Below are positions 26,715-35,131 of a DNA stretch of 49,267 nt, piece after piece (position 1 is the first letter of the stretch; every line of letters starts with the position of its first letter). The notes under the pieces are model-generated. The model saw only the letters and a list, made by a program, of their open reading frames with translations, was not told where the DNA came from and made no database searches. The position numbers were made by a program, and so were the translations under genes. Origin of the DNA: UBA9715 sp045614225 (lineage in GTDB: Bacteria; Actinomycetota; Coriobacteriia; Coriobacteriales; Eggerthellaceae); contig JAZLCO010000059.1 in the NCBI GenBank assembly GCA_045614225.1, forward strand, positions 1 to 49,267, written 5' to 3'.

Positions 26715-27740
26715 CTAGCAAATGCGGGGAAGCTGTTCTCCAACGAGCATGTCCAGGATCCGACGCCCACCGAATGCGTTGCGTACGAACACCTTCGGAC
26801 CACGGTCTGGCTGTACCGCGCTCACCTCGCCGATGATGGCGGCATCGACGCCGTATTTGTTGGCGCGCATGGCAGAAAGAGCCTGTTCGGCGGCTTCTGC
26901 GGAAACCACGCAAACCATCTTTCCCTCGTTTGCGACTTGGAACACGTCATAGCCCAACATGTCGCATGCACCGCGCACTGCATCGCGCACCGGCACTGCG
27001 TCCTCGTCGATGGCGATATCGACCTGTGATTGCTCGGCGAGTTCGTTGAGCGTCGACGCCAGACCGCCGCGGGTCGGATCGCGAAAACAGCGCACGGCTC
27101 CAGGAGCGGCTTCCAGCACGTCGGCGATCAGATGGTTCAAAGGCGCCGCATCGCTCTTGACATCGGCCGAGAACGACAGCGATTCGCGACAGCTCATAAT
27201 CGTGATCCCATGGTCGCCAAGCGTGCCGCTGACAAGCACGACATCGCCGGGCTGGCACTTCGCTCCACCCAGATCGACCCCTTCGGGTACAACGCCGATT
27301 CCGCTCGTGTTGATGTACACGCCATCGCCATGACCCTTGTTTACAACCTTCGTATCACCCGTTACGAGTTTCACACCTGCCTCGATGGCCACATCGGCCA
27401 TGCTCTTGCAAATACGCTTGAGATCTGCGATGGGATAGCCTTCTTCAAGAATGAAACCGCAGCTCAGATAGAGCGGTTTGGCGCCGCTCGTGGCGATATC
27501 GTTCACCGTTCCGCAAATCGCAAGATGCCCGATGTCGCCACCGGGGAAGAAATGCGGCGTCACCACGAAACTGTCGGTCGAGAACGCAAGGCGGGCACCT
27601 TCGGGTAACTCGGAAAGCACTGCAGCATCGTCACCGCGACGCAGCTCGTCGCCCGCATATGCCTCGAAGAACACCTCGTCGATGATGCGACGCATCATCG
27701 TGCCGCCACTGCCGTGGCCGAGCAAAACCTTATCTTCCAT
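26715..27740 (-). CDS. hypE: Hydrogenase maturation factor HypE
   Basis: A 341-residue enzyme that, with HypF, converts a carbamoyl group on its own C-terminal cysteine into the cyanide ligand of [NiFe]-hydrogenases. The N-terminus KVLLGHGSGGTMMRRII and the PurM-like ATP-binding core (TDSFVVTPHFFPGGDIG; FRDPTRGGLASTLNE) are clear, and the protein ends PRIC with the required terminal Cys. The ATG at 27740 has TTGGAG six bases upstream. Other hyp genes and the hydrogenase are outside the window. Downstream of the nikR unit, which supplies a nickel theme. Confidence 0.95.
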   Translation of the reverse strand: MEDKVLLGHGSGGTMMRRIIDEVFFEAYAGDELRRGDDAAVLSELPEGARLAFSTDSFVVTPHFFPGGDIGHLAICGTVNDIATSGAKPLYLSCGFILEEGYPIADLKRICKSMADVAIEAGVKLVTGDTKVVNKGHGDGVYINTSGIGVVPEGVDLGGAKCQPGDVVLVSGTLGDHGITIMSCRESLSFSADVKSDAAPLNHLIADVLEAAPGAVRCFRDPTRGGLASTLNELAEQSQVDIAIDEDAVPVRDAVRGACDMLGYDVFQVANEGKMVCVVSAEAAEQALSAMRANKYGVDAAIIGEVSAVQPDRGPKVFVRNAFGGRRILDMLVGEQLPRIC

Positions 27741-27790
27741 TTGAAACTCCAATTGCTCAGGATGTGACGGAAGAGCAGCCTTCCCGTCAC

Positions 27791-27827
27791 ATTTAAAACG
27801 CGGCAGAACGATCGCCGTCCTGCCGCG
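27791..27827 (-). terminator. Terminator after nikR
   Basis: CGCGGCAG (27799-27806) pairs with CTGCCGCG (27820-27827), with more pairs inside, and the leftward strand continues TTTTAAAT. It separates nikR from hypE. Confidence 0.85.
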
Positions 27828-27839
27828 CTCTGGTTGCGC

Positions 27840-28262
27840 TTAGATCATTTGACCAGTTGTGGTGACGACGAGACCGCCGTTCTTGACACCTTTCGTACCC
27901 AGGATGACATCCGCGATGTCGCGCACATCGGTGGCTTCGCCGCGCAGAATGATGACCTCGAGGCAGTTGTCCTCGTCGAGATGCACGTGCGTGGTCGAGA
28001 CGACCTCGGTGTAGTGGGCATGCTGGATGTGATGCAGCTTCTCCTGCACGTCGTGGGAATGGTGATTGAACACGATGGTCAGCGTGCCCATGACCTCGGT
28101 GCCGGGCAGTTCGGCCTCTTCTGCGATGAGCGCCTCGCGCACCAGGTCACGAACAACTTCGCTTCGATTCTTCGCCAAACCACGACGGGCGACGAAGCCG
28201 TCGAAGCGCATGAGCAGATCCTCGGGCATCGCAACCGAGAAACGGGCAAGTTCGTTCGACAT
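27840..28262 (-). CDS. nikR: Nickel-responsive regulator NikR
   Basis: A 140-residue ribbon-helix-helix repressor with a C-terminal ACT-like nickel domain. The N-terminus ELARFSVAMPEDLLMRFD and KNRSEVVRDLVRE form the RHH. The nickel site is complete: the His of QHAHYTEVV, both His of THVH and the Cys of DNCLEV are spaced as in Escherichia coli NikR (76, 87, 89 and 95). With nickel it should repress nickel uptake genes, none of which is in the window. It starts eight bases after a small helical protein gene in the same unit, and hypE lies beyond a terminator. Confidence 0.93.
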   Translation of the reverse strand: MSNELARFSVAMPEDLLMRFDGFVARRGLAKNRSEVVRDLVREALIAEEAELPGTEVMGTLTIVFNHHSHDVQEKLHHIQHAHYTEVVSTTHVHLDEDNCLEVIILRGEATDVRDIADVILGTKGVKNGGLVVTTTGQMI

Positions 28263-28270
28263 GCGAGCCC

Positions 28271-28525
28271 CTAAACCAAACTGACCGTTACGCCCGGCGC
28301 GGATGCAGCTTCTTCTTCGAGCTCATCCTTCGCGTCCGCCAACAAGGCACGCACCTCGTCGAGCAGCTCTTGTGCGGAATGGAGCTTATCGTCGGTTTTG
28401 CTGAAACCCGCGTCGCCCGCTTGATGGGCCAGGTTGTGAACCCAGCGGCGCTCGAGCTTGATGTGGTCGTCGATCTGGTCGATCATCTGCTCGAATTGTC
28501 CGGTGTTGATACCGTTGCTGCACAT
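28271..28525 (-). CDS. Small helical protein upstream of nikR
   Basis: An 84-residue protein of no recognised family. It begins MCSNGINTGQFEQMIDQIDD and is almost entirely predicted helix, with heptad-like HSAQELLDEVRALLADAKDEL and an acidic patch near the end. His residues are frequent (IKLERRWVHNLAHQ, LHS), which could bind metal, though no defined site is visible. AAAGGA about seven bases before the ATG at 28525 fixes the start. It lies eight bases before nikR, so it is probably co-regulated by or with nickel; function is not assigned. Confidence 0.7.
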   Translation of the reverse strand: MCSNGINTGQFEQMIDQIDDHIKLERRWVHNLAHQAGDAGFSKTDDKLHSAQELLDEVRALLADAKDELEEEAASAPGVTVSLV

Positions 28526-28643
28526 ATGACGTTCCTTTCGCTTTGACGAAGCCGAGGAGAACCCCTCCACCGCTTCACCAACCTTGCTATCATGTCTGTT
28601 ATACGAGCGCTTGCGGCATTTCGCAAGGGGAAGTGTGAAAATA

Positions 28644-29117
28644 ATGGCGCAGAGTAACATATATGGAGCGGGAGCGGCTAGCATTTTCGAGCTTTTCGGC
28701 GATTACGTCGAAGGCGATGCGGGCCGTGCAGCACTCGTGCTGGCCTCGAAACGGCCATGCGACGCTTCCTTGGATGCTCTCGACAAGTCGTTTGCCGCAT
28801 TTGGGTATGGAACCGACGCCTTCTCCGTAGCGACCATCGAACCACTTGACGCTTCGGCCGAAGGCGGCGATATCCCTCTCGATTCCCAGGCGCTCTTCCT
28901 GCTTGTCGAAGGCCTCGATCCCCTGCTGCTGATCTGCGCCGACGCAGAGGCGGTCTCACTCGCTTGCTTGGCATACCGTTCGCAGTTCGAGCAAGACGCA
29001 CCTGCACGTGTACTCGGCCGTCCCGCTGTCATGTTCCGCAACCTCGATGCGCTCATGGAATCCGACGCTGGCAAGCAAAAGGCCTGGAAGCTGCTGAAAT
29101 CGCTCCCACGTCAGTAG
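28644..29117 (+). CDS. Conserved hypothetical protein
   Basis: A 157-residue soluble protein I do not recognise. It starts MAQSNIYGAGAASIFELF and shows alternating helix and strand (AALVLASKRPCDASLDALDKS; ALFLLVEGLDPLLLICADA), with no signal peptide, membrane segment or metal motif. The ATG at 28644 is chosen; GGGGA lies about 12 bases upstream and a GTG three codons earlier is an alternative. It is divergent from the nikR unit and convergent with the ABC permease gene, and stands alone. Confidence 0.6.
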   Translation: MAQSNIYGAGAASIFELFGDYVEGDAGRAALVLASKRPCDASLDALDKSFAAFGYGTDAFSVATIEPLDASAEGGDIPLDSQALFLLVEGLDPLLLICADAEAVSLACLAYRSQFEQDAPARVLGRPAVMFRNLDALMESDAGKQKAWKLLKSLPRQ

Positions 29118-29136
29118 GCTCTAAAACAACTTCGGA

Positions 29137-29889
29137 TTAGCTGCGCCAACGGGTGAGGCGGCGCTCGATGATGTCGAAAATGGCGTAGAGCACGACGCCC
29201 AGCAGGGCAAGTGCGATGATGCCCGCGAACATGCGCGGGTAATTGACCATCGACCAAGACTGCATGATGAAATAGCCCAAGCCTGTCGAGCCGGCCATCG
29301 CCTCCGCAATGAACAACACTGCAATTGCTGTTCCCACGCCTATGCGCAGCGAGGTGAACACTGCGGGCATCGTTGCGGGTATTACTACGTGACGGTATTC
29401 ATCCCAGCGGCTTCCGCCAAGCGAGCGGATGGAAAGCACGGCGCTTTCGGGAACGATCTTGACAGAGTCGCGCACCGCAACAAGCACCTGGAAGAACACC
29501 GTCAACGAAATCAGGGCGATCTTAGGTGCATCCGCCAACCCGAGAAGCACGAGTAGAATCGGCAACAACACGACTTTGGGAATCGGATAGAGCAGATAGA
29601 GCACCGGCGCGAACAGCGCGTCAAGCGTGCGGGAACGCGCAAAAACATGGGCAATCGGCACGGCAAGCGCAGTGCCGATGACAAGCGAAACGATGACGCG
29701 GTAGGCGCTCGTCCAGAAGTAGGGCACGAGCGTCGGGGCGTTTTGCGCAAGCACGCCAACGGTGGCAGCGGGCGTGGGCAATGCAGGCGAGTTCACCAGC
29801 AAAGCCGTTATCCACCAGCCGGCAATTATGAACACGACGGCGAACACGTAGCCGATAATGCGTCGAATCATCGAAGGCGGCCGGTTCAT
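29137..29889 (-). CDS. ABC transporter permease, SsuC/TauC type
   Basis: A 250-residue inner-membrane protein with about six hydrophobic helices (first at about 8-30). The EAA loop that contacts the ATPase reads SIRSLGGSRWDEYRHVVIP. This permease class imports sulfonates, taurine, nitrate, riboflavin-like or thiamine-precursor substrates; the actual substrate cannot be told here. The ATG at 29889 overlaps the ATPase stop by four bases (ATGA) and has GGAGG upstream, so they form one unit. No substrate-binding protein gene is visible on either side. Confidence 0.9.
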   Translation of the reverse strand: MNRPPSMIRRIIGYVFAVVFIIAGWWITALLVNSPALPTPAATVGVLAQNAPTLVPYFWTSAYRVIVSLVIGTALAVPIAHVFARSRTLDALFAPVLYLLYPIPKVVLLPILLVLLGLADAPKIALISLTVFFQVLVAVRDSVKIVPESAVLSIRSLGGSRWDEYRHVVIPATMPAVFTSLRIGVGTAIAVLFIAEAMAGSTGLGYFIMQSWSMVNYPRMFAGIIALALLGVVLYAIFDIIERRLTRWRS

Positions 29890-30707
29890 CGCACAACCTC
29901 CGCATCCGAATCTGTCGGATCGCCGCCTTGCGTCTCAACTGAAGAGCCGTTCGCCAGAGCAATCCTGACTTCCTGGCACTTGGCAGAAAACTCGGCCGAG
30001 GCACGATAACCCGCCATGCCCACATCGGGATTGTCGATCACAGCAACGACGGTGCCAGGACGCTCGCTGAATACGAGAATCCGCCTGCCAAGATAGACCG
30101 CCTCTCCGATGGAGTGCGTGACGAGCATCTGGGTATGGCGACGTTCGAGCCAGAGATCGAGCAGCGTATCTTGAAGTGACTCGCGCAGCAGCGCATCGAT
30201 CGCCGAGAGCGGTTCGTCCATCAACAGGATATCGGCGTCCATCGCAAGTGCCCGAGCAAGCGCAAGACGCTGGCGCATACCACCCGAAAGCTCTTTCGGA
30301 TACGCACGCTCGAACCCAGAGAGTCCAACTTTTTCGAGAGCCTCAGTAGCGCGCGTGCGCGCTTCGCTTTCGGGAACCCTGCGGATGGTCAAGCCTAATG
30401 CTGCATTTTGAAGCACGGTCTTCCACGGGAAAAGACCCAGGTCTTGCGGGATGAATGCGGTGCCGCGACGGGGTTGGTCGACTGGAATGCCTCCGACGAG
30501 AACGCGACCTTCAGACGGCTTGAGCAAGCCGGCGACCATGTGTAGCGTCGTCGACTTCCCGCAGCCAGACGGTCCGATAAACGCAACGGACTCGCCTGCG
30601 GCCACCTCGAACGAAAGGTCGTGCACGGCGACAAGCGACCCATCGTCACCGTCGTATGTCAGGCTGACGTCCTCGAAGAGAATATCGTTGATGCTGTGCT
30701 CATCCAT
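29886..30707 (-). CDS. ABC transporter ATPase, SsuB/TauB type
   Basis: A 273-residue ATPase that powers the coupled permease. Walker A GPSGCGKST (about 47-55), the signature LSGGMRQRLALARA, Walker B ILLMDEPLSAID and the H-loop LVTHS are all present. The ATG at 30707 is chosen because the ABC fold starts shortly after (ILFEDVSLTYDG); the ribosome binding site is weak, and upstream in-frame codons carry no family similarity. An inverted repeat (30749-30779) lies just upstream. No binding protein gene was found, so the importer is incomplete in this window. Confidence 0.9.
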   Translation of the reverse strand: MDEHSINDILFEDVSLTYDGDDGSLVAVHDLSFEVAAGESVAFIGPSGCGKSTTLHMVAGLLKPSEGRVLVGGIPVDQPRRGTAFIPQDLGLFPWKTVLQNAALGLTIRRVPESEARTRATEALEKVGLSGFERAYPKELSGGMRQRLALARALAMDADILLMDEPLSAIDALLRESLQDTLLDLWLERRHTQMLVTHSIGEAVYLGRRILVFSERPGTVVAVIDNPDVGMAGYRASAEFSAKCQEVRIALANGSSVETQGGDPTDSDAEVVR

Positions 30708-30748
30708 AGTGGAGTCATTTTCCCATACGTTTCGCCGCACGGCATGCA

Positions 30749-30779
30749 AACTCAACACGCGAGCGCGAAACGTTGAGTT
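30749..30779. repeat. Inverted repeat upstream of the SsuB-type gene
   Basis: AACTCAAC (30749-30756) and GTTGAGTT (30772-30779) are a perfect 8-base inverted repeat around 15 bases. It lies between the GlnQ-type stop and the SsuB-type start, so it could be a terminator stem (no T run follows) or an operator. Confidence 0.45.
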
Positions 30780-30824
30780 GGCTGATGCGAAATGATGCGC
30801 TTTGTCTCAGGCAACACGCCGGTC

Positions 30825-31565
30825 TTATTTGATATGACCGAGGAAGTCTTTCGTGCGGTCGTTCTTCGGATGGTCGAACACTTCAGACGGCGAGCCCTCT
30901 TCGACGATAACGCCACCTTCCATGAAGATGACTCGGTCAGCAACCTCGCGGGCGAAGCCCATCTCGTGGGTGACAACGACCATGGTCATGCCGGCTTCAG
31001 CCAGGCTGCGCATAACATCAAGAACGCCGCGCACGAGCTCGGGGTCGAGCGCTGAGGTGGCCTCGTCGAACAGCATGACATGCGGATCCATGGCAAGGGC
31101 GCGCGCGATTGCGACGCGCTGCTGCTGACCGCCGGAAAGAGCCGCCGGAAGGAAGTCGGCGCGATCGGCGAGCCCGACGCGGTCGAGCTGCTCGAGCGCA
31201 ATGCGTTCAGCATCTTGCTCGCTGCGCTTGAGCACTTTGCGCTGCGCCAGCATGACGTTCTTCTTGGCCGACAGATGCGGGAACAGGTTGAACTGCTGGA
31301 ACACCATGCCCACATGTTCGCGGAGCTTGTCGACGTCGGTGCCAGGAGCCGTGATTTCCTGCCCCTCGATGAAAATATGACCGCCCGTCGGCTTTTCGAG
31401 CAAGTTGATGCAACGAAGCATCGTCGATTTGCCCGAGCCAGACGGTCCGAGCACGACGACGACCTCGCCGCGCTTGACGTCAACGTTTACGTCGCGGAGC
31501 ACCTCTGTCTCGCCAAATGACTTCGAGAGATGCTGGATGCTTACCATGATGTCGGATTCGCCCAC
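30825..31565 (-). CDS. Amino-acid ABC transporter ATPase, GlnQ type
   Basis: A 246-residue polar-amino-acid ABC ATPase. Walker A GPSGSGKST, Q-loop VFQQFNLFPH, signature LSGGQQQRVAIARAL, Walker B VMLFDEATSALDPE and H-loop VVVTHEMGFA match the GlnQ/ArtP group. The start is taken as the GTG at 31565, with AAGGGG about six bases upstream; an ATG at 31547 (MVSIQHL) is the alternative but lacks a ribosome binding site. No permease or binding protein lies next to it, so it is an orphan in this window. Confidence 0.9.
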   Translation of the reverse strand: MGESDIMVSIQHLSKSFGETEVLRDVNVDVKRGEVVVVLGPSGSGKSTMLRCINLLEKPTGGHIFIEGQEITAPGTDVDKLREHVGMVFQQFNLFPHLSAKKNVMLAQRKVLKRSEQDAERIALEQLDRVGLADRADFLPAALSGGQQQRVAIARALAMDPHVMLFDEATSALDPELVRGVLDVMRSLAEAGMTMVVVTHEMGFAREVADRVIFMEGGVIVEEGSPSEVFDHPKNDRTKDFLGHIK

Positions 31566-31648
31566 CAAAGGCCCCTTCCTGCAAGTTCGTTTGTAACCTG
31601 ATTATTATAATGCGAGAAAGCAATTCGGCGCGCCAAAGGAGACGCCTC

Positions 31649-32371
31649 ATGCACGACGCACATGTTCACCTTGATTTCATGGCAAACGCCGAGCAAGTGG
31701 CATCCGACGCTTATTCGGCGGATATCGCGCTTTTCGCCAATACTGTAACGCCCGATGGGTGGGCCGCAGCGCGGGCACGTCTCTCCGATTTTGGGAATGT
31801 ACACGTCGGTTGGGGGATGCACCCCTGGTGGGTCGACGACTCGTCAGCGTCAGCCTTACCGCCAATTCCCAAGAATGTCCGGTTCGTCGGTGAGGTGGGA
31901 CTCGACCTCAGCAAGCGTCATGAGGAAACACGCGAAGCACAGCTCGAGGTATTCCAGGCCATTGCCAACGCATGCGCCGAACAGGGTGGCAAGATCATCT
32001 CGATACACTCGGTGCACGCCGCGCGCGAAACGCTCGACATCCTCGAGACATGCGGCGCGCTCGAATCGTGCACATGCCTGCTCCATTGGTACACTGGCCC
32101 AAGCGACCAGCTGAAACGCGCAATCGTCGCAGGGTGCTATTTCTCAGTCGGCCCACGCATGGTTGCAACTGCGAAAGGCCGCGAGTACGTCAAGGCGATT
32201 CCCGCAAAGCAATTGCTGCTCGAGACGGACGCACCTCCCGGCCAGAACGTCGACTACTCACTCACCGAGCTACAATCCGAACTCAGCGTCGTTTCCCAGA
32301 CGATTTCTTCAATAAAAGGTGAGGATGCCCTCGAAACCATCGACAACACCTTTACGCGATTGTTTGCTTGA
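31649..32371 (+). CDS. TatD-family metal-dependent hydrolase
   Basis: A 240-residue TIM-barrel hydrolase. The metal residues of the TatD family are all present: HVH (MHDAHVHLD at the start), Glu in VGEVGLD, His in IISIHS, His in LLHWYTG and Asp in LLLETDAP. Relatives are DNases or exonucleases in repair and apoptotic-like DNA degradation; substrate unproven. The ATG at 31649 has AAAGGAG seven bases ahead. It is shorter than E. coli TatD (about 260). Its stop codon falls inside the left arm of a 122-bp inverted repeat. Confidence 0.88.
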   Translation: MHDAHVHLDFMANAEQVASDAYSADIALFANTVTPDGWAAARARLSDFGNVHVGWGMHPWWVDDSSASALPPIPKNVRFVGEVGLDLSKRHEETREAQLEVFQAIANACAEQGGKIISIHSVHAARETLDILETCGALESCTCLLHWYTGPSDQLKRAIVAGCYFSVGPRMVATAKGREYVKAIPAKQLLLETDAPPGQNVDYSLTELQSELSVVSQTISSIKGEDALETIDNTFTRLFA

Positions 32372-32488
32372 GAAAGCGCAATCGCCCCGAAGGGCAACGC
32401 CGCTTGCGAAGCACCATCTATCTTTTGCATAGGCTAGCTGAGCTGCTGTAGGCGGAGCCCTTCGAGGCGATTGCGCGTCTTTCTCAAG
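32367..32488. repeat. 122-bp compound inverted repeat
   Basis: Left arm 32367-32395 and right arm 32457-32488 pair in three blocks: CTTGAGAAAG/CTTTCTCAAG, CGCAATCGCC/GGCGATTGCG and CGAAGGGC/GCCCTTCG, with two or three unpaired bases between them. The 61-base interior has a further CGCC/GGCG. It lies between convergent genes and includes the TatD stop codon. It could be a bidirectional terminator or a small mobile palindromic element. Confidence 0.75.
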
Positions 32489-32501
32489 TGACCAGATTGA
32501 A

Positions 32502-33719
32502 TTACAGGCAACTCTCGTAAATCTTGCGGCAATCCTCAAGCGTGAGCTTCTGGAATGCGCCGAAGCATTCTCCCTTGTTGACACGCAGCGTCTCGAGCAG
32601 CGGGTCGATATCGTCTGCCGTCAATCCGAACTCGGCAAGCGTCGCCGGCATGCCGAGCGAGCGGAAGAAGGCCTGCAGCTCGTCGATTGCGACCTCTACG
32701 GCGTCTTCAACCGCCTCATCGCGCGGCGAGAACTCGTCGTCGACTGGTTCGATACCGAACACTGCAGCCGCAAAGTCGAGGAATCGCTGCGGGTCGCTGC
32801 GCCACACGTAGCGCATCCATGCCGGCATGATGACGGCGAGACCGGCACCGTGGGTAATCTCGGGATGATGAGCCGAAAGCTCGTGCTCGAGCGCATGGCT
32901 TTCCCAGCCACCTGCGCGCGCCGTCGGTGACAAGCTGCGTCCGCAGCCTGCAATATCGTTGTGCGCCAGCATGCCCGCCCACATAATCGTCGCGCGGGCA
33001 TCGTAATCTTCTGGGTTCTCGAGAGCTCGAGGGGCATCGTCGATTAGCGCATTCACAAGGCCTGTCGCAATGTTGTCAGTCACGGGAACCGCTTCCACGC
33101 CGCTGAAATAACGTTCGCAGATGTGCGCAATCATGTCGGTCACGCCAGCTGCGGTCTGGTACGGCGGCAGTGTGAATGTGAGTTCGGGGTCCATTATGGC
33201 CAGCTTCGGGCGGAAGATGTCCCCACTCGTTCCGACCTTGCGGTTCTCGGCATCGCAACTTATGACGCACGACGCAGACGCTTCGGACCCAGCCGCTGGA
33301 ATCGTCAGTACAACTGCTATGGGCAGGCATTTCTCGATCTTTTGGCCTTTGGCGAAGAAATCCCACACGTCGCCATCGTAGGGAATACCAAACGCCGTTG
33401 CCTTAGCAGCATCGATGGTGCTGCCGCCACCAACGGCCAGCACGCCATCAACCTCGTTCTCGCGCGCTTTAGCAATGGCATCGCGAACCCAGTTGACCTC
33501 GGGGTTCGGGCGAACGCCGCCCGCTTCAACATATGAAACGCCCGCAGCTTCAAGCGACGCCTTCACGCGGTCAAGCACGCCAGACCGGACAACCGAGCCT
33601 TTGCCGTAGACGAGCAGCACACGATTGAAACCCATTGCCGCCATTTCGGCGCCCGTCGTATCAACCATCTTCCGCCCAAACACGAACCTGGTTGGAGAGT
33701 AGTATACGAAGTCTCTCAT
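32502..33719 (-). CDS. Iron-containing alcohol dehydrogenase
   Basis: A 405-residue group III (BdhA/YqhD-like) dehydrogenase that reduces aldehydes or oxidises alcohols with NAD(P)H. The nucleotide-binding GGGSTIDAAK (about 99-108) and the metal ligands in DMIAHI, and in HALEHELSAHHPEITHG, are visible. The ATG at 33719 has GGAGG six bases upstream. Substrate cannot be told from sequence; butanol dehydrogenase or a general aldehyde reductase is likely in a fermenting anaerobe. It is monocistronic and faces the TatD gene across the inverted repeat. Confidence 0.92.
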   Translation of the reverse strand: MRDFVYYSPTRFVFGRKMVDTTGAEMAAMGFNRVLLVYGKGSVVRSGVLDRVKASLEAAGVSYVEAGGVRPNPEVNWVRDAIAKARENEVDGVLAVGGGSTIDAAKATAFGIPYDGDVWDFFAKGQKIEKCLPIAVVLTIPAAGSEASASCVISCDAENRKVGTSGDIFRPKLAIMDPELTFTLPPYQTAAGVTDMIAHICERYFSGVEAVPVTDNIATGLVNALIDDAPRALENPEDYDARATIMWAGMLAHNDIAGCGRSLSPTARAGGWESHALEHELSAHHPEITHGAGLAVIMPAWMRYVWRSDPQRFLDFAAAVFGIEPVDDEFSPRDEAVEDAVEVAIDELQAFFRSLGMPATLAEFGLTADDIDPLLETLRVNKGECFGAFQKLTLEDCRKIYESCL

Positions 33720-33856
33720 AGTCAACCTCCGCTCTCACGCCGCCGAAGCCACGAAAAGGGAAATTGCTCCTTCACGCAGACCTGCGGACGGCAGTCCATC
33801 TTGTTCATAGGTTATTATAGGGGGGCTCTGGAGTATTCGATAACGGAGGGTCCCCA

Positions 33857-34984
33857 ATGGCAAACAAAGGGCTTGCAAAATCGGCAGAGAACATGACCAT
33901 CCTGGTCACAGGCGGCGCAGGATTTATCGGCAGCCACACATGCGTCGAGCTGCTCGACGAAGGCTACGATGTCGTGATCCTCGACGACCTGTCAAACTCG
34001 TCGCCCAAAGCCATCGAGCGCGTTCGCACCATAGCAAACGTTGACGAAAAGCGCTGCGCGTTCGTCGAAGGCTCGATCCTCGATCGCGAAGTCCTCGAGC
34101 ATGTATTCACCACCTGGGACATCGATGCCATCATCCATTTCGCAGGCTTCAAGGCGGTTGGCGAAAGCGTTGCGAAACCGCTCGAGTACTACTGGAACAA
34201 CATCGCTGGCACACTTGTCCTGTGCGATGTCGCGCGCACTCACGGCGTGAAAAACATCGTATTCTCGAGCAGTGCCACCGTTTACGGTGAACCGGAATTC
34301 ATCCCCATCACGGAAGATTGCCCGAAGCACACGCCCACCAATCCGTATGGCCAGACCAAGTCGATGCTCGAGCAGGTGCTCACCGACCTTTATATCGGCG
34401 ATAACGAATGGAACGTTGTGCTGCTGCGCTACTTCAACCCCATCGGCGCACATGAGTCGGGCCTCATCGGCGAAGACCCAAAGGGCATCCCCAACAACCT
34501 CGTGCCCTACGTTGCGCAAGTTGCAGTTGGAAAGCTCGCTGCAGTGGGCGTGTTCGGCGACGACTACCCCACCCCCGACGGAACGGGTGTGCGCGACTAC
34601 ATCCATGTCGTCGACCTGGCGCGCGGCCACGTTGCAGCGTTGCGCTGGATGGGCGGCAAGGTCGGCACAGGCGCAGCGATTGGCCTCGGCTCGATTGCAG
34701 GAGAGCCTGCAGAAGACGGAACGCGTCGTGGCGTGGGAATCTTCAATCTGGGCACTGGTCGTGGATCGAGCGTGCTCGATGTGGTGCGAGCTTTCAGCAA
34801 GGCATGCGGACGCGATCTCCCGTATGAAATCAAACCCCGTCGTGCTGGCGACATCGCCGAGAACTACGCTGCATGCGACAAGGCGCGTGACGAACTCGGC
34901 TGGGTGGCAGAATACGACCTTGACCGCATGTGCGAGGACAGCTGGCGCTGGCAGTCCAACAACCCGAATGGGTATGCAGACTAA
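33857..34984 (+). CDS. galE: UDP-glucose 4-epimerase
   Basis: A 375-residue short-chain dehydrogenase fold enzyme that interconverts UDP-glucose and UDP-galactose for surface glycans. The NAD-binding VTGGAGFIGSHTCVELL (about 17-33), catalytic SSSATVYG and YGQTK (Tyr and Lys) motifs, and the LRYFNPIGAH segment are all present. GGAGGG six bases before the ATG at 33857 fixes the start, giving about 15 residues before the usual family start and a somewhat longer protein than the 330-340 norm. No promoter is clear, although the leader holds an AT-rich TATTAT at about 33813. The stop is 5 bases from the second compound repeat. Confidence 0.95.
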   Translation: MANKGLAKSAENMTILVTGGAGFIGSHTCVELLDEGYDVVILDDLSNSSPKAIERVRTIANVDEKRCAFVEGSILDREVLEHVFTTWDIDAIIHFAGFKAVGESVAKPLEYYWNNIAGTLVLCDVARTHGVKNIVFSSSATVYGEPEFIPITEDCPKHTPTNPYGQTKSMLEQVLTDLYIGDNEWNVVLLRYFNPIGAHESGLIGEDPKGIPNNLVPYVAQVAVGKLAAVGVFGDDYPTPDGTGVRDYIHVVDLARGHVAALRWMGGKVGTGAAIGLGSIAGEPAEDGTRRGVGIFNLGTGRGSSVLDVVRAFSKACGRDLPYEIKPRRAGDIAENYAACDKARDELGWVAEYDLDRMCEDSWRWQSNNPNGYAD

Positions 34985-34989
34985 CAATA

Positions 34990-35115
34990 CTGGCGTTCGG
35001 TAAAGAGCCTCGCTCGCCGCTTCGTCGCCTCGAACTAACACGCCCGCCATAAGGCGGGCGTGTGGATTTCTCGGCTCCTCGGGCTTACCTCGCTGGGCTC
35101 TTTACCGAACGCCAG
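34990..35115. repeat. 126-bp compound inverted repeat
   Basis: CTGGCGTTCGGTAAAGAGCC (34990-35009) is matched without mismatch by its reverse complement at 35096-35115. Inside it is a second perfect hairpin, ACACGCCCGCC and GGCGGGCGTGT around ATAA (35038-35063). The unit lies between convergent galE and the LCP gene; the rightward strand ends in TTTT. Same position and scale as the 32367-32488 element. Confidence 0.85.
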
Positions 35116-35131
35116 CTTTTTAACCGAACAA

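Noticed and set aside
31600..31611. Divergent promoter pair between the GlnQ-type and TatD genes
   Set aside because: TATAAT occurs on both strands (ATTATTATAAT) but no adequate -35 was found for either direction.
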